NCBI GenBank assembly: GCA_029219585.1
Contig: JAQXTR010000099.1
Coordinates: 1-58,014, forward strand
Direction of reading: 5' to 3'
Source of the DNA: Clostridiales bacterium
Lineage (GTDB): Bacteria; Bacillota; Clostridia; UBA1381
DNA length: 58,014 bases
Shown here: positions 16,858 through 25,873 of the stretch, in pieces
How the letters are laid out: each line of letters starts with the position of its first letter
Position numbering within the stretch: position 1 is the stretch's first letter
The notes under the pieces: model-generated
The model's database searches: none
What the model was told of the DNA's origin: nothing
The model's input: the letters and a program-made list of their open reading frames with translations, nothing else
Program-made: the position numbers and the translations under genes

Positions 16858-17544
16858 ATGAAGGTAACAGCAATAATAGTAGCCGGTGGACGAGGAAAAC
16901 GCATGGGAGCGTCTGTGAATAAGGTATTTCTTCAGTTATGCGGCAGAGAAATTCTGGCGCACACCATGACGGCATTTGAGGAATGCGGCATGGTGGATGA
17001 AATTATCGTTGTCACCGGAACTGATGATATACCCCTTGTCCGCAGCATTGCAGAGCGTGACGGCATATCAAAGCTCACCGCTGTGACCGAAGGCGGCGCA
17101 GAGCGTCAGAACTCAGTATATAACGGACTGTGCGCCGCAGCCGGGGATGTTGCGGTAATACACGACGGCGCGCGCTGTCTGATTACCCCTGCGGAAATTG
17201 AAGCCGTAATCTGCGATGCCTTAAAATACGGTTCGGCGGCTATAGGAGTAACAGTAAAGGACACACTTAAATCAATAGACGAAAACGGGACAATAACAGG
17301 TACGATAGACCGTGAACATACGGTTCAGATACAGACACCTCAGGTATTTATACTTGAAGATATAAAAGCCTTGCACGAGCGCGCTGCAGCGGATAAAATT
17401 ACGGTTACCGATGACTGCTCTGTTTTTGAACAGTATGGCAGAGAAATTCATGTTACAATCGGTACGTATGAAAACATCAAGCTTACAACACCGGAAGATA
17501 TTACAATCGGTGAGGAAATACTGAAAAGGAGAAATTCACAATGA
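16858..17544 (+). CDS. ispD: 2-C-methyl-D-erythritol 4-phosphate cytidylyltransferase
   Basis: IspD transfers CMP to methylerythritol phosphate in the MEP isoprenoid pathway. The product is 228 aa, the family size. The nucleotide-binding motif IIVAGGRGKRMGASVNKVFL is at 6-25, HDGARCLI is near 101-108, and the TPQVF segment is near 161. GGAGG lies seven bases ahead of the ATG. Its end overlaps ispF by four bases (ATGA), so the two are translationally coupled. Confidence 0.95.
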   Translation: MKVTAIIVAGGRGKRMGASVNKVFLQLCGREILAHTMTAFEECGMVDEIIVVTGTDDIPLVRSIAERDGISKLTAVTEGGAERQNSVYNGLCAAAGDVAVIHDGARCLITPAEIEAVICDALKYGSAAIGVTVKDTLKSIDENGTITGTIDREHTVQIQTPQVFILEDIKALHERAAADKITVTDDCSVFEQYGREIHVTIGTYENIKLTTPEDITIGEEILKRRNSQ

Positions 17545-18008
17545 GAGTAGGATTCGGATACGATGTACACAAATTGACTGAAGGCAGAAAATGTATTATA
17601 TGCGGTGTTGATATTCCGCACGACAAGGGGCTTTTGGGGCATTCGGACGCAGATGTTGCAATTCACGCGCTGTGCGATGCTCTGCTGGGAGCGGCAGCTC
17701 TGGGCGATATAGGCAGACTTTTCCCCGATACCTCTGCGGAATTTAAGGATATAGACAGCCGTATTCTGCTCCGCCGCGTAGTTAGCAAAATAAAGGATGA
17801 GGGTTATACTGTCGGCAACGCTGATATTACAATTGCCGCGCAGAAGCCCAAGCTTCTTCCGTATATTGAGAAAATGCGCGATAATATATCATCTGATTTG
17901 ACAATTGACCGCGAATGTGTTAATATAAAAGGAACAACAACAGAGCATCTCGGCTTTGAGGGACGCGAAGAAGGAATAAGCGCCTACGCAGTTGTGCTGA
18001 TAAATTGA
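17541..18008 (+). CDS. ispF: 2-C-methyl-D-erythritol 2,4-cyclodiphosphate synthase
   Basis: IspF forms the cyclic diphosphate intermediate of the MEP pathway. The product is 155 aa. Metal ligands are visible in GYDVH (Asp8, His10) and in GLLGHSDADVAIHAL (His42). The C-terminal motif KGTTTEHLGFEGREEG contains the Thr-Thr and Glu that hold the CDP portion. Together with ispD it shows that the cell uses the MEP rather than the mevalonate route. Confidence 0.96.
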   Translation: MRVGFGYDVHKLTEGRKCIICGVDIPHDKGLLGHSDADVAIHALCDALLGAAALGDIGRLFPDTSAEFKDIDSRILLRRVVSKIKDEGYTVGNADITIAAQKPKLLPYIEKMRDNISSDLTIDRECVNIKGTTTEHLGFEGREEGISAYAVVLIN

Positions 18009-18027
18009 CAGAAAGGTATAGCATACA

Positions 18028-18996
18028 TTGAATATTTATGATTTTGACAAGACAATATATGACGGTGATTCCACCGTTGACTTTATAAAGTACTGCGCCA
18101 AGCGGTATAAAAAGGCATATATAACAATAATACCTACACTATGGGCATTTTTTCTATATATGTTGGGGATTTACACAAAAACACAATTCAAGGAGCGTAT
18201 GTACCGCTTCCTGCGCTTTATTGACGATATTGACGGCACTCTTGAGGATTTTTGGAACAGTCATGAAAAGAACATTCTTGACTACTACAAAAAACAGCAG
18301 CAGGAGGATGATATTGTAATCTCAGCCTCACCGGAATTTCTTTTAAGGCCAATCTGCAGCAGACTCGGAATAAAAAGGCTTCTCGCCTCACGCGTAGATA
18401 AGCATACGGGGAAATATGACGGAGAAAACTGCTGGGGGGCTGAAAAGGTCAGCCGTCTGAAAAATGCCTACGACATAACTCACTGTGACGCTTTTTACTC
18501 CGACAGCTTCAGTGACACTCCGCTTGCTGAAATTTCGGATAAGGCATACATAGTACGACGCAATAATCTCACGCCGTGGAATGATTATAAAGAAAGCAAA
18601 AGCGAAAAATTGAAGCATATGTTTATAAATCCGGAATTTTTCATGTTCCTGGTTGTGGGAGTGATGAACACGCTGAGCAATATAATATTCTCAACGATTT
18701 ATTCTCTGTTTATTCCCAGCACCACGATTGCCTTTCTGCCGGGTTATGTTACATCCAATGTTGTGGCATATCTGCTCAACAGCAAGCTTACATTTAAGGA
18801 AAGTCTGGGCTTTGTGAAATTTATAAAATTCTTCATATCCTACATTCCCAATTTTATTATTCAGACTATTATTGTATGGCTGTTTGATACCTGCATTAAC
18901 GGACCTAGCTTTATAGCTTATGCCATTGCGGCATTGATTGGTGTCCCGGTAACCTTTTTGCTTATGAAAATATTCACATTTAAAAAGAAAAAATAA
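18028..18996 (+). CDS. Fusion of HAD-IB phosphatase and GtrA-like membrane domain
   Basis: This is a 322-aa two-domain protein. Residues 1-195 are a phosphoserine-phosphatase-like HAD hydrolase: DFDKT (5-9, with Asp5 and Asp7), the ISASPEF segment (98-104), Lys140 and SDSFSDTP (158-165). Residues about 203-322 are a GtrA-type membrane domain with four helices, starting FFMFLVVGVMNTLSN. GtrA proteins are linked to moving or making lipid-linked sugars, so the fusion may dephosphorylate a lipid or sugar phosphate at the membrane (inference). The start is a TTG at 18028, needed to include the DFDKT motif, with AAAGG about 11 bases upstream. It lies 19 bases after ispF. Confidence 0.85.
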   Translation: MNIYDFDKTIYDGDSTVDFIKYCAKRYKKAYITIIPTLWAFFLYMLGIYTKTQFKERMYRFLRFIDDIDGTLEDFWNSHEKNILDYYKKQQQEDDIVISASPEFLLRPICSRLGIKRLLASRVDKHTGKYDGENCWGAEKVSRLKNAYDITHCDAFYSDSFSDTPLAEISDKAYIVRRNNLTPWNDYKESKSEKLKHMFINPEFFMFLVVGVMNTLSNIIFSTIYSLFIPSTTIAFLPGYVTSNVVAYLLNSKLTFKESLGFVKFIKFFISYIPNFIIQTIIVWLFDTCINGPSFIAYAIAALIGVPVTFLLMKIFTFKKKK

Positions 18997-19002
18997 ATCA
19001 AA

Positions 19003-19121
19003 TGTATAGCATGCATTAAGTACTTCGTATTTTAATAATACTTAATGCATGCGGTTAATACCTCTTTTGACTAAGTTTTCTTCATTGCATTGACTATAGA
19101 AAACTTAGTCAAAAGCATATA
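19003..19121 (-). repeat. Two-palindrome dispersed element, full copy A
   Basis: This 119-bp copy is in minus orientation. It holds palindrome 1 (19065-19114, 17-bp arms TTTTGACTAAGTTTTCT) and palindrome 2 (19009-19052, outer arms GCATGCATTAAGTA). Palindrome 1 is identical base for base to copy C when reversed. Palindrome 2 carries a paired change (GCA/TGC instead of GCT/AGC) that keeps its stem. It fills the space between the convergent HAD-GtrA and proS genes. Confidence 0.85.
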
Positions 19122-19146
19122 GGACGGAGAATATACGCTCCGTCCT
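19121..19146 (-). terminator. proS terminator stem
   Basis: AGGACGGAG and CTCCGTCCT form a 9-bp GC-rich stem right after the proS stop. On the minus strand the T run is interrupted (ATATGCTTTTG) because element A begins there. Confidence 0.65.
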
Positions 19147-19151
19147 TCACC

Positions 19152-20858
19152 TTATCTATTCGCCTTTACAAACTCAACAACCTTTGAAACTGCCTCATCA
19201 AGACTGATTTCAACCGCTTTTTCCATTGTTCTTTCCTTGTATTCAACAATGCCCTCACCGACCTTCTTGCCGACTACAACTCTTACCGGAATACCGATGA
19301 GATCAGCATCCTTGAACTTTACTCCGGCGCGCTCATTACGGTCGTCAATTATCGTTTCTATGCCCGCAGACTGAAGCGCTTCATAGAGCTTTTCAGCCTC
19401 TGACACCTGCTCGTCGTTCTTATAGTTTGCCGGAACTACAATCGCCTCATACGGAGCAATCGAAACCGGCCATATTATACCGTTATCATCATGCAGCTGT
19501 TCAACGGCCGCAGCAATGCAGCGTGTTACACCGATGCCGTAGCAGCCCATGATTACAGTATTCTGCTTACCATTCTCGTCAAGATACTTAAGCCCCAAGG
19601 CATCCGAATACTTTGTTCCGAGCTTGAATATGTGACCTACTTCAATACCCTGCTCCGACTTAATTCTTCCGCCGCACTTCGGACACGTATCTCCGGTTGT
19701 TACAACTCTTATATCAGCAACCATGTCCGGTTCAAAATCTCTGCCGATATTTACATTCTTATAGTGCATATCGCTTTCATTTGCTCCGACAACGAAATTC
19801 TGCATCATTGCAACCTCTTTGTCGGCATATACCGGAATACCGAGATTTATCGGTCCTGCAAAGCCGACCTTTGCATGGGTAATCTCCGTTACCATATGCG
19901 GCTCTGCAAGCTCAAGATCATCCTGGCAACCAATAAGGTTCTTAAGCTTAACCTCATTAACGTCACGATCGCCGCGCACCATAGCGGCAATGTACTTGTC
20001 ATCGGCCTTATATATAATTGTCTTTGCAAAATTTGTTGCTTCCATACCGAGAGACTGTACAAGTTCATCTATTGTATGAGCATTAGGGGTATGGATCTTT
20101 TCCATCTCAAGATCACCGGAAATCTGAATAGCCTGTGTAGGAACACACTCACACTTCTCATAGTTGGCAGCATATCCGCAGTCGTCACAATAGGCAATAC
20201 CATCCTCGCCTACAGGAGATTTAACCATAAACTCCTGTGAACCGCTGCCGCCCATAGCGCCGCTGTCGGCATCAACAATTGTGAAGTCCAGTCCGAGTCT
20301 TGTAAAGATTCTGTTATACGCATCATACATAGCCTTATACGACTTGTCAAGCCCTGCTTCGTCAAGGTCAAAGCTGTAAGCATCCTTCATAATAAACTCA
20401 CGGCTTCTGATAACTCCGAAGCGCGGTCTGCCCTCATCACGGTACTTTGTCTGAATCTGATAAAGTGTCATCGGATATTCCTTGTATGAACGCACATTAT
20501 CAATCACGCATTGCGTAAAAAGCTCCTCATGTGTAGGTCCAAGACAGAAATCACGGTCACTGCGATCCTTAAGCTTAAACATACTTGGGCCGAAAACCTC
20601 CCAGCGTCCCGATGCCTGGTATGCCTCTGCCGGAAGCAGCGCCGACATAAGAAGCTCCTGCGCACCGGCTCTTTCCATTTCCTCGCGGATAATATTCTGC
20701 ACCTTCTGAAGACTTCTGAGTCCCAGGGGAAGATATGAATAAATTCCCGCGGCAAGCTTCCTTATAAGTCCTGCTCTGAGCATAAGCTGATGACTTGCTA
20801 TTTCCGCCTCTGCCGGAACCTCACGCAGGGTCGGCATTAACAGGTTTGACATTCTCAT
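19152..20858 (-). CDS. proS: Prolyl-tRNA synthetase (bacterial type)
   Basis: ProS charges tRNA-Pro. The product is 568 aa, the size of the bacterial form with an editing (INS) domain. The class II core runs from [20 protein letters not shown] (motif 1 region [20 protein letters not shown]). Motif 2 is near [20 protein letters not shown]. The INS domain spans about 225-405, motif 3 is near [13 protein letters not shown], and the anticodon-binding domain is at the C end. The first ATG is used, with AAGGA upstream overlapping the argB stop. It is the last gene of an argC-argB-proS cluster. Confidence 0.96.
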   Translation of the reverse strand: MRMSNLLMPTLREVPAEAEIASHQLMLRAGLIRKLAAGIYSYLPLGLRSLQKVQNIIREEMERAGAQELLMSALLPAEAYQASGRWEVFGPSMFKLKDRSDRDFCLGPTHEELFTQCVIDNVRSYKEYPMTLYQIQTKYRDEGRPRFGVIRSREFIMKDAYSFDLDEAGLDKSYKAMYDAYNRIFTRLGLDFTIVDADSGAMGGSGSQEFMVKSPVGEDGIAYCDDCGYAANYEKCECVPTQAIQISGDLEMEKIHTPNAHTIDELVQSLGMEATNFAKTIIYKADDKYIAAMVRGDRDVNEVKLKNLIGCQDDLELAEPHMVTEITHAKVGFAGPINLGIPVYADKEVAMMQNFVVGANESDMHYKNVNIGRDFEPDMVADIRVVTTGDTCPKCGGRIKSEQGIEVGHIFKLGTKYSDALGLKYLDENGKQNTVIMGCYGIGVTRCIAAAVEQLHDDNGIIWPVSIAPYEAIVVPANYKNDEQVSEAEKLYEALQSAGIETIIDDRNERAGVKFKDADLIGIPVRVVVGKKVGEGIVEYKERTMEKAVEISLDEAVSKVVEFVKANR

Positions 20859-20874
20859 AATTATTCTGTTCCTT

Positions 20875-21753
20875 TCATGTTAAATATTTATCACTCTTTA
20901 TAAGCGAACCTATTCCTGTCTTTGTAAATATTTCAAGCAGCAGACAGTGCGGTATACGTCCGTCTATGATATGTACACCGGTTACACCCCTCTTTATGGC
21001 GTCCATGCAGCCCTTGACCTTAGGTATCATTCCGCCGTTAATCGTACCGTTTTCAATCATCTCATTAATGCGGTCAATCCCCGCCTCATAGACTATATCG
21101 CCGTTCTCGTCCTTTATACCCTCGACATCCGTCAAAAGAATGAGCTTTTCCGCCTGCACCGCCGCCGCAATCTCCGACGCCACTGTGTCTGCGTTTATAT
21201 TGTAGCTGTGTCCTTCCTCATCAACACCGATAGGTGCGATTACCGGGATCCACTGATCATTGCAGAGAAGGTCAAGGATACAGCGCTTAATATGCTTTAT
21301 TTTGCCTACATATCCTATATCTACCTCTTCTCCGTCTGCCACAGTCTTCTGCTTCTCACACTCGATAAAGGAGGCATCTATACCGCTTATTCCGACAGCA
21401 CGCCCGCCGGTTTTATTCAGAAGTGAAACTATCTCCTTGTTTGTTTTACCTATAAGCACCTCCTGGGCAACCTGAACCGTCAGCTCGTCCGTAACTCTCA
21501 GACCGTTTACAAACTTACTTTTAACTCCCTTTTCGTCAAGCGCCTTTGAAATATCAGGACCGCCGCCGTGAACAACTATAGGATTTAAACCTATAAACTT
21601 AAGGATAGTGATGTCCTCCATAACCTGATTTTTCAATTCTTCGTTAATCATTGCGTTGCCGCCGTATTTTATTACAACGGTCTTACCGGCAAACTTTTGT
21701 ATATAAGGTAGCGCATCAACCAATATCTGCGCTTTTTTTATTAATGCTTCCAC
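20875..21753 (-). CDS. argB: Acetylglutamate kinase
   Basis: ArgB phosphorylates N-acetylglutamate, the second step of arginine synthesis. The product is 292 aa. VIKYGGNAM (27-35) is the phosphate-binding strand, [10 protein letters not shown] (61-70) binds substrate, and the [10 protein letters not shown] segment with [12 protein letters not shown] forms the ATP-binding part. The start is a GTG with AAGGGG ten bases upstream. It is 17 bases after argC, and its stop codon overlaps the ribosome site of proS. Confidence 0.96.
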   Translation of the reverse strand: MEALIKKAQILVDALPYIQKFAGKTVVIKYGGNAMINEELKNQVMEDITILKFIGLNPIVVHGGGPDISKALDEKGVKSKFVNGLRVTDELTVQVAQEVLIGKTNKEIVSLLNKTGGRAVGISGIDASFIECEKQKTVADGEEVDIGYVGKIKHIKRCILDLLCNDQWIPVIAPIGVDEEGHSYNINADTVASEIAAAVQAEKLILLTDVEGIKDENGDIVYEAGIDRINEMIENGTINGGMIPKVKGCMDAIKRGVTGVHIIDGRIPHCLLLEIFTKTGIGSLIKSDKYLT

Positions 21754-21770
21754 TGTTATTTAACCCCTTG

Positions 21771-22808
21771 TTATAAATAAAATCCCGCGTTGGATATGCC
21801 TGTCTTTTCGTCAAGGCCAAAGATAAGATTCATATTCTGAACGGCCTGTCCCGCAGCTCCCTTAAAAATATTGTCCAGCGCGGATACAATAACCGCACGG
21901 TTAACCCTCTCGTCAACCACTATTCCTATATCAACAAAATTTGAGCCCGCAACGTGCTTTGTTTCGGGGAGTATTCCTGCATCCTTTACACGTACAAAAT
22001 ACTCGTTCTTATAGAAGTCCTTATACAGCGCCGTAAGCTCCTCCGTCGTGCATTTCTTATTAAGATTTACATAGATCGTTGACAGAATACCTCTCTTCTG
22101 AGGAATAAGATGCGGAGTAAACGAAATAATTACCTCCTCACCCGCCGCCTTTGACAACTCCTGCTCAATTTCAGATGTATGACGGTGCGCAGCCACCTTA
22201 TACGCCTTCGTATTCTCTGTACACTCACAGAAATGATACGGCAGTCCGAGTCCTCTTCCCGCACCCGTAACACCCGACTTGGCGTCAACAATTATATTAT
22301 CAGGCTTTCCTATACCGCTCTTCAGAAGCGGATATGCGCCCAGGATTGAGCAGGTCGTATAACAGCCCGGATTTCCGATGAGCCTCGCCTTCTTGATTTC
22401 CTCTCTGTGCAGCTCCGGAAGTCCGTAAACACTTTCCTTTAAAAGCTCCGGCGCGCTGTGCTCCTGCTTGTACCATTCCTCATAAACCCTTACATCATCA
22501 TAACGGAAATCACCGCTGAGATCAATTACCTTTAAACCTCTTTCAATAAGCAACGGAATAACATCCTTTGAAGCGCCGTGCGGAAGCGCCGTAAACGCCA
22601 CATCACACTCTGACACTCTCTCAAGATCAAGCTTCTCACAGTTAAGGTCCAAAACATGTCCGAAATTCCCGTATACCTCCGAAATAGGTTGACCGTCAAA
22701 GCTCTGAGAGCCAAGTATTTTAAGCTCAGCATCGGGATGTCCCGAAAGAATCCTTACAAGCTCGATACCCGCATAGCCTGTAGCGCCCAAAACCGCTGTC
22801 TTTATCAT
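21771..22808 (-). CDS. argC: N-acetyl-gamma-glutamyl-phosphate reductase
   Basis: ArgC reduces the product of ArgB with NADPH. The product is 345 aa. The NADP loop is AVLGATGYAGIELVRIL (5-21) and the catalytic cysteine is Cys149 in IGNPGCYTT. Later family motifs are VDAKSGVTGAGRG and AAHRHTSEIEQEL. It is the first gene of the argC-argB-proS unit, behind a sigma-A promoter with two ARG-box-like sites in its leader. The remaining arginine genes are not in this window, apart from carAB and argR. Confidence 0.96.
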   Translation of the reverse strand: MIKTAVLGATGYAGIELVRILSGHPDAELKILGSQSFDGQPISEVYGNFGHVLDLNCEKLDLERVSECDVAFTALPHGASKDVIPLLIERGLKVIDLSGDFRYDDVRVYEEWYKQEHSAPELLKESVYGLPELHREEIKKARLIGNPGCYTTCSILGAYPLLKSGIGKPDNIIVDAKSGVTGAGRGLGLPYHFCECTENTKAYKVAAHRHTSEIEQELSKAAGEEVIISFTPHLIPQKRGILSTIYVNLNKKCTTEELTALYKDFYKNEYFVRVKDAGILPETKHVAGSNFVDIGIVVDERVNRAVIVSALDNIFKGAAGQAVQNMNLIFGLDEKTGISNAGFYL

Positions 22809-22833
22809 TTAACCTATGCCTTCTTTCATTATA

Positions 22834-22868
22834 TGTATATTTATTCGTGCAGCCCGAATTTTTATGCA
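22834..22868. promoter_or_regulatory. Tandem ARG boxes (ArgR operator) of argC
   Basis: TGTATATTTATTCG (22834-22847) and CGAATTTTTATGCA (22855-22868) each match 12 of 14 positions of the ARG-box palindrome TGAAT-WWWW-ATTCA. Their centres are 21 bp apart, the spacing known for paired ARG boxes. They lie between the predicted transcription start and the argC ATG. Confidence 0.7.
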
Positions 22869-22896
22869 TTCTATCAGACAGCACACCATGATATTT

Positions 22897-22925
22897 ATTT
22901 TATCACATTCCCTGTTATTTGTAAA
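22897..22925 (-). promoter_or_regulatory. Sigma-A promoter of argC-argB-proS
   Basis: On the minus strand TTTACA (22920-22925) and TAAAAT (22897-22902) are spaced 17 bases. Confidence 0.7.
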
Positions 22926-22979
22926 GTGGAATATTAAATAAATAATTTAATCAATTGTGCAACAGATATTGTTTTTATT

Positions 22980-23864
22980 TTATAAACTTTTAATGAAGCT
23001 TTCCATGTCCTTTGCTAACCGCGGGATAAATTCCATTTTCTCACCCGTCACGGGGTGAAGAAGACTCAGATACGATGAATGCAGCGCCTGACGCGGAAAC
23101 AATTCCTTATCCTCCTTGCCGTACAGCCAATCTCCCAAAAGCGGATGACCGATATGTGACATATGAACTCTTATCTGATGTGTTCGACCGGTTTCCAGAA
23201 TCAACTCAACAAGAGTGTAATTCCCAAAGCATTCTATTGTCCTGTAATGGGTTACGGCCCTCTGTCCCTCCGGAGCGACCGCACGCTTTATAAAATCCAC
23301 TCTTGCAATAGGTGCATCTATCGTTCCCCTGTCCTCCGTTGTTCCCTCGGCTATTGCAAGGTATCTGCGCCGCAGCTCGTGCGTTCCCAGCTCCTCTGCG
23401 AGTCTGGCATGTGCATAGCTGTTCTTTGCAATGCACATAACCCCTGAAGTACCGCTGTCAAGACGATTCACCGCCCGGAACATATGATGCTCACCGTTTT
23501 TATTATAGTGGTACATAACTCCGTTTGCAATTGTATCAGTAAAATGTCCTTTTGAAGGATGTGTAGGTATACCGGGCTGCTTGTTTATTATTAAAATATC
23601 CTCGTCCTCGTGCATAATATCAAGCGGTATATAATGCGGCTCTATGCTTTCAGAATCCGTATCATAAATATTCACGGTCAGAATGTCCCCTGTGTGTACA
23701 GGATCTACCGTGCGCATATGCTCACCGTTAATAAGAATGCCGTCCGGATATTTTTTCAGCTCTTTTATAAGCGCTGTGCTTATGCGCAGCTCTCGCCGCA
23801 GCACATCCTGTACCATTGCATCGTTATAATTACCCGTTATCTTATATTCTAAAGTTCGTTTCAT
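22980..23864 (-). CDS. RluA-family pseudouridine synthase
   Basis: This 294-aa enzyme converts uridine to pseudouridine in ribosomal or transfer RNA. An S4-like N-terminal part (1-65) precedes the catalytic domain. The catalytic Asp136 is in NRLDSGTSGVM, and later motifs are THYRTIEC and LILETGRTHQIRVHMSHIGHPLLGD. The ATG at 23864 has AGGAG eight bases upstream; the in-frame start eight codons earlier has none. RNA position cannot be told from sequence alone. It stands alone between argC and ilvE. Confidence 0.9.
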   Translation of the reverse strand: MKRTLEYKITGNYNDAMVQDVLRRELRISTALIKELKKYPDGILINGEHMRTVDPVHTGDILTVNIYDTDSESIEPHYIPLDIMHEDEDILIINKQPGIPTHPSKGHFTDTIANGVMYHYNKNGEHHMFRAVNRLDSGTSGVMCIAKNSYAHARLAEELGTHELRRRYLAIAEGTTEDRGTIDAPIARVDFIKRAVAPEGQRAVTHYRTIECFGNYTLVELILETGRTHQIRVHMSHIGHPLLGDWLYGKEDKELFPRQALHSSYLSLLHPVTGEKMEFIPRLAKDMESFIKSL

Positions 23865-23925
23865 ATGAATAACTCCTGAAGTAAACATGACAATTCCTAA
23901 AATTAATATACCAATATAATCCCTT

Positions 23926-23956
23926 CACAAAACAAGGCGGTCACACGACCGCCTTG
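23926..23956 (-). terminator. ilvE terminator
   Basis: On the minus strand AAGGCGGTC pairs with GACCGCCTT across a 4-base loop and is followed by GTTTTG, right after the ilvE stop. Confidence 0.9.
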
Positions 23957-23967
23957 GTAAATTCATT

Positions 23968-24993
23968 TTAGTCAATCTCGACAATCCAGCCCTCAGGAGC
24001 TTCAATTGTACCCATCTGGATACCGGTGAGAGTCTCGCGCAGCTTTGAAATTGTAGGGCCCATCTCATCCATGCCGCTGGGGAAGCATATTTCATTGCCG
24101 TGGTCATTAATTTTGCCGACCGGTGAAATAACTGCCGCAGTACCGCAAAGACCGCATTCTGCAAAGTCCTTGACTTCATCAAAATAAACTTCTCTCTGCT
24201 CAACCTCAAGTCCGAGATAATGCTCCGCAACATACATAAGCGACCGTCTTGTAACTGAAGGAAGAATTGAATCCGACTTAGGTGTTACGATTTTATTATC
24301 CTTTGTAACAAACAGGAAATTTGCACCGCCTGTTTCCTCAACCTTTGTACGCGTCTGCGGATCAAGATACATATTTTCATCAAAGCCCTTGTTATGAGCG
24401 TCAACAATTGCGTGCAGGCTCATAGCATAGTTAAGCCCCGCCTTTATATGACCTGTTCCGTGCGGAGCTGCGCGGTCAAAATCAGAAACTCTTATTGTTA
24501 TCGGCTTTGCGCCTCCCTTGAAGTACGGACCAACCGGAGTTGTAAACACTCTGTACTGGAACTCTTCAGCCGGCTTAACACCTATTACCGGATTAATGCC
24601 AAACATATACGGTCTGATATATAAGGTAGCCCCTGTGCCGTAAGGAGGCACAAAGCTCTCGTTTGCCTTTACAACCTTCTTGACTGAGTCCACAAAGCGA
24701 TCGGTCGGGAATACCGGCATTTCCATTCTCTTTGCCGAGTCTGCAAAACGCTCTGCATTAAGATCCGGTCTGAAAGTAACAATTTTGCCGTCAACTGTGG
24801 TATACGCCTTAATGCCTTCAAATATTGTCTGAGCATACTGCAGCACGCACGCGCATTCACTCATTGTTATCACAGGATCATCAATAAGCTGTCCCTCGTC
24901 CCATGAACCATCCTTCCAGGTCGAAACGTATCTCTTATCAGTCTGTACATAACCGAAACCAAGATTGCTCCAATCTATGTTTTTCTTCTCCAT
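23968..24993 (-). CDS. ilvE: Branched-chain amino acid aminotransferase
   Basis: IlvE moves the amino group between glutamate and the keto acids of Val, Leu and Ile, using PLP. The product is 341 aa, fold-type IV, long (clostridial/BCAT2-like) form. The PLP lysine is Lys184 in HGTGHIKAGLNYA. Other family motifs are QTIFEGIKAY, TLYIRPYMFG and the late segment ECGLCGTAAVISPV. ATG 24993 is preferred, with GGAAG about eight bases upstream. The transcript leader of about 150 bases contains the shortened palindromic element B. Confidence 0.95.
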   Translation of the reverse strand: MEKKNIDWSNLGFGYVQTDKRYVSTWKDGSWDEGQLIDDPVITMSECACVLQYAQTIFEGIKAYTTVDGKIVTFRPDLNAERFADSAKRMEMPVFPTDRFVDSVKKVVKANESFVPPYGTGATLYIRPYMFGINPVIGVKPAEEFQYRVFTTPVGPYFKGGAKPITIRVSDFDRAAPHGTGHIKAGLNYAMSLHAIVDAHNKGFDENMYLDPQTRTKVEETGGANFLFVTKDNKIVTPKSDSILPSVTRRSLMYVAEHYLGLEVEQREVYFDEVKDFAECGLCGTAAVISPVGKINDHGNEICFPSGMDEMGPTISKLRETLTGIQMGTIEAPEGWIVEID

Positions 24994-25045
24994 TGTAAAT
25001 ACTTCCTTTCTATGTAAGCATATCCTCTGACACGGATAATTATAA

Positions 25046-25110
25046 TATATGCTTTTGACCGCTTGCATTAAGTACGATTAAAATACAGGGTACTTAATGC
25101 AAGCTATATA
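25046..25110 (+). repeat. Two-palindrome dispersed element, deleted copy B
   Basis: This 65-bp copy keeps the left end TATATGCTTTTGAC, lacks the rest of palindrome 1, and keeps palindrome 2 (25061-25104, 15-bp arms GCTTGCATTAAGTAC) identical to copy C, plus TATATA. The missing piece is 54 bp. It lies in the 5' leader of ilvE, in reverse sense to that transcript. Confidence 0.85.
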
Positions 25111-25146
25111 GTTACTTATATTCAAACAAAAATTTGTTCACCGACT

Positions 25147-25176
25147 ATTATACCACACAGCAATGCCGTTTGTAAA
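25147..25176 (-). promoter_or_regulatory. Sigma-A promoter of ilvE
   Basis: On the minus strand TTTACA (25171-25176) and TATAAT (25147-25152) are spaced 18 bases with an extended -10 (TGG). I see no clear -35 for the divergent hpf gene; a TATATA tract at about 25234 may be its -10. Confidence 0.7.
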
Positions 25177-25274
25177 TACTTTCATAAAAAATTATAAAAT
25201 ATTTTTTTATGTGTTTAAAAGCAATTTTTTGCGGTATATATATATTAGAAAACAGTGTGAGAGGTGACTTAGTT

Positions 25275-25817
25275 ATGAAGTTTAACATTATTGCAAGAAG
25301 ATATGATTTAACTGACAAAATCCGCGAGTATATTGAAAAGAAGCTCTCAAAGCTCGACAAATTCTTCAAAGAAGAAGCATCTGCAAGAGTAGTCCTCGGA
25401 ACAATCAAAGATAATGACTACATTGAGGCGCAGATTAATGCCGGGGGGATGATTTTCAGAGCCGAGGTCGAGGACAAGGAAATACTCGCTGCTATAGATC
25501 GAATCGTAGACGTTATTGAGCGTCAGATAAGAAAAAACAAGACACGGCTGGCAAAGAAAATCAAACCGACAGCAACGGAGGACAACAGATTAATTTCAGG
25601 GGCTTCCTTCGTTGACGATGATGAGCCGGCAGGTGAATTTGAAATTGTTAAGAAGAAGAGATTTGCAGTTAAGCCAATGTCAGCGGAGGAAGCAATTCTA
25701 CAGATGAAGCTCTTAGGTCACAGCTTCTTTGTATTCAAGAACATTGAAACAAACGAGATGAATGTGGTTTATGAGCGTAAGGACGGTAAGTATGCGCTTA
25801 TCGAATCGGTAGATTAA
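25275..25817 (+). CDS. hpf: Ribosome hibernation promoting factor, long form
   Basis: Long HPF binds idle 30S subunits and pairs ribosomes into 100S dimers in slow growth. The product is 180 aa. The N-terminal S30AE domain is about 1-100 (MKFNIIARRYDLTDKIREYI, EAQINAGGMIFRAEVEDKE). A short linker precedes the C-terminal dimerisation domain at about 125-180 (VKKKRFAVKPMSAEEAILQM, LGHSFFVFKN). ATG 25275 has AGAGGTGA upstream. It is transcribed alone and ends at a hairpin shared with the convergent Cys-rich gene. Confidence 0.95.
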   Translation: MKFNIIARRYDLTDKIREYIEKKLSKLDKFFKEEASARVVLGTIKDNDYIEAQINAGGMIFRAEVEDKEILAAIDRIVDVIERQIRKNKTRLAKKIKPTATEDNRLISGASFVDDDEPAGEFEIVKKKRFAVKPMSAEEAILQMKLLGHSFFVFKNIETNEMNVVYERKDGKYALIESVD

Positions 25818-25873
25818 AAAGCTAATTTGCATATTCTTCGTTTATATATATCTTTTTTCCTACTTTTATGTGT

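Noticed and set aside
24994-25274. T-box or branched-chain amino acid leader for ilvE
   Set aside because: No T-box core sequence and no terminator with T run in the leader; the hairpin there is a copy of the dispersed element.
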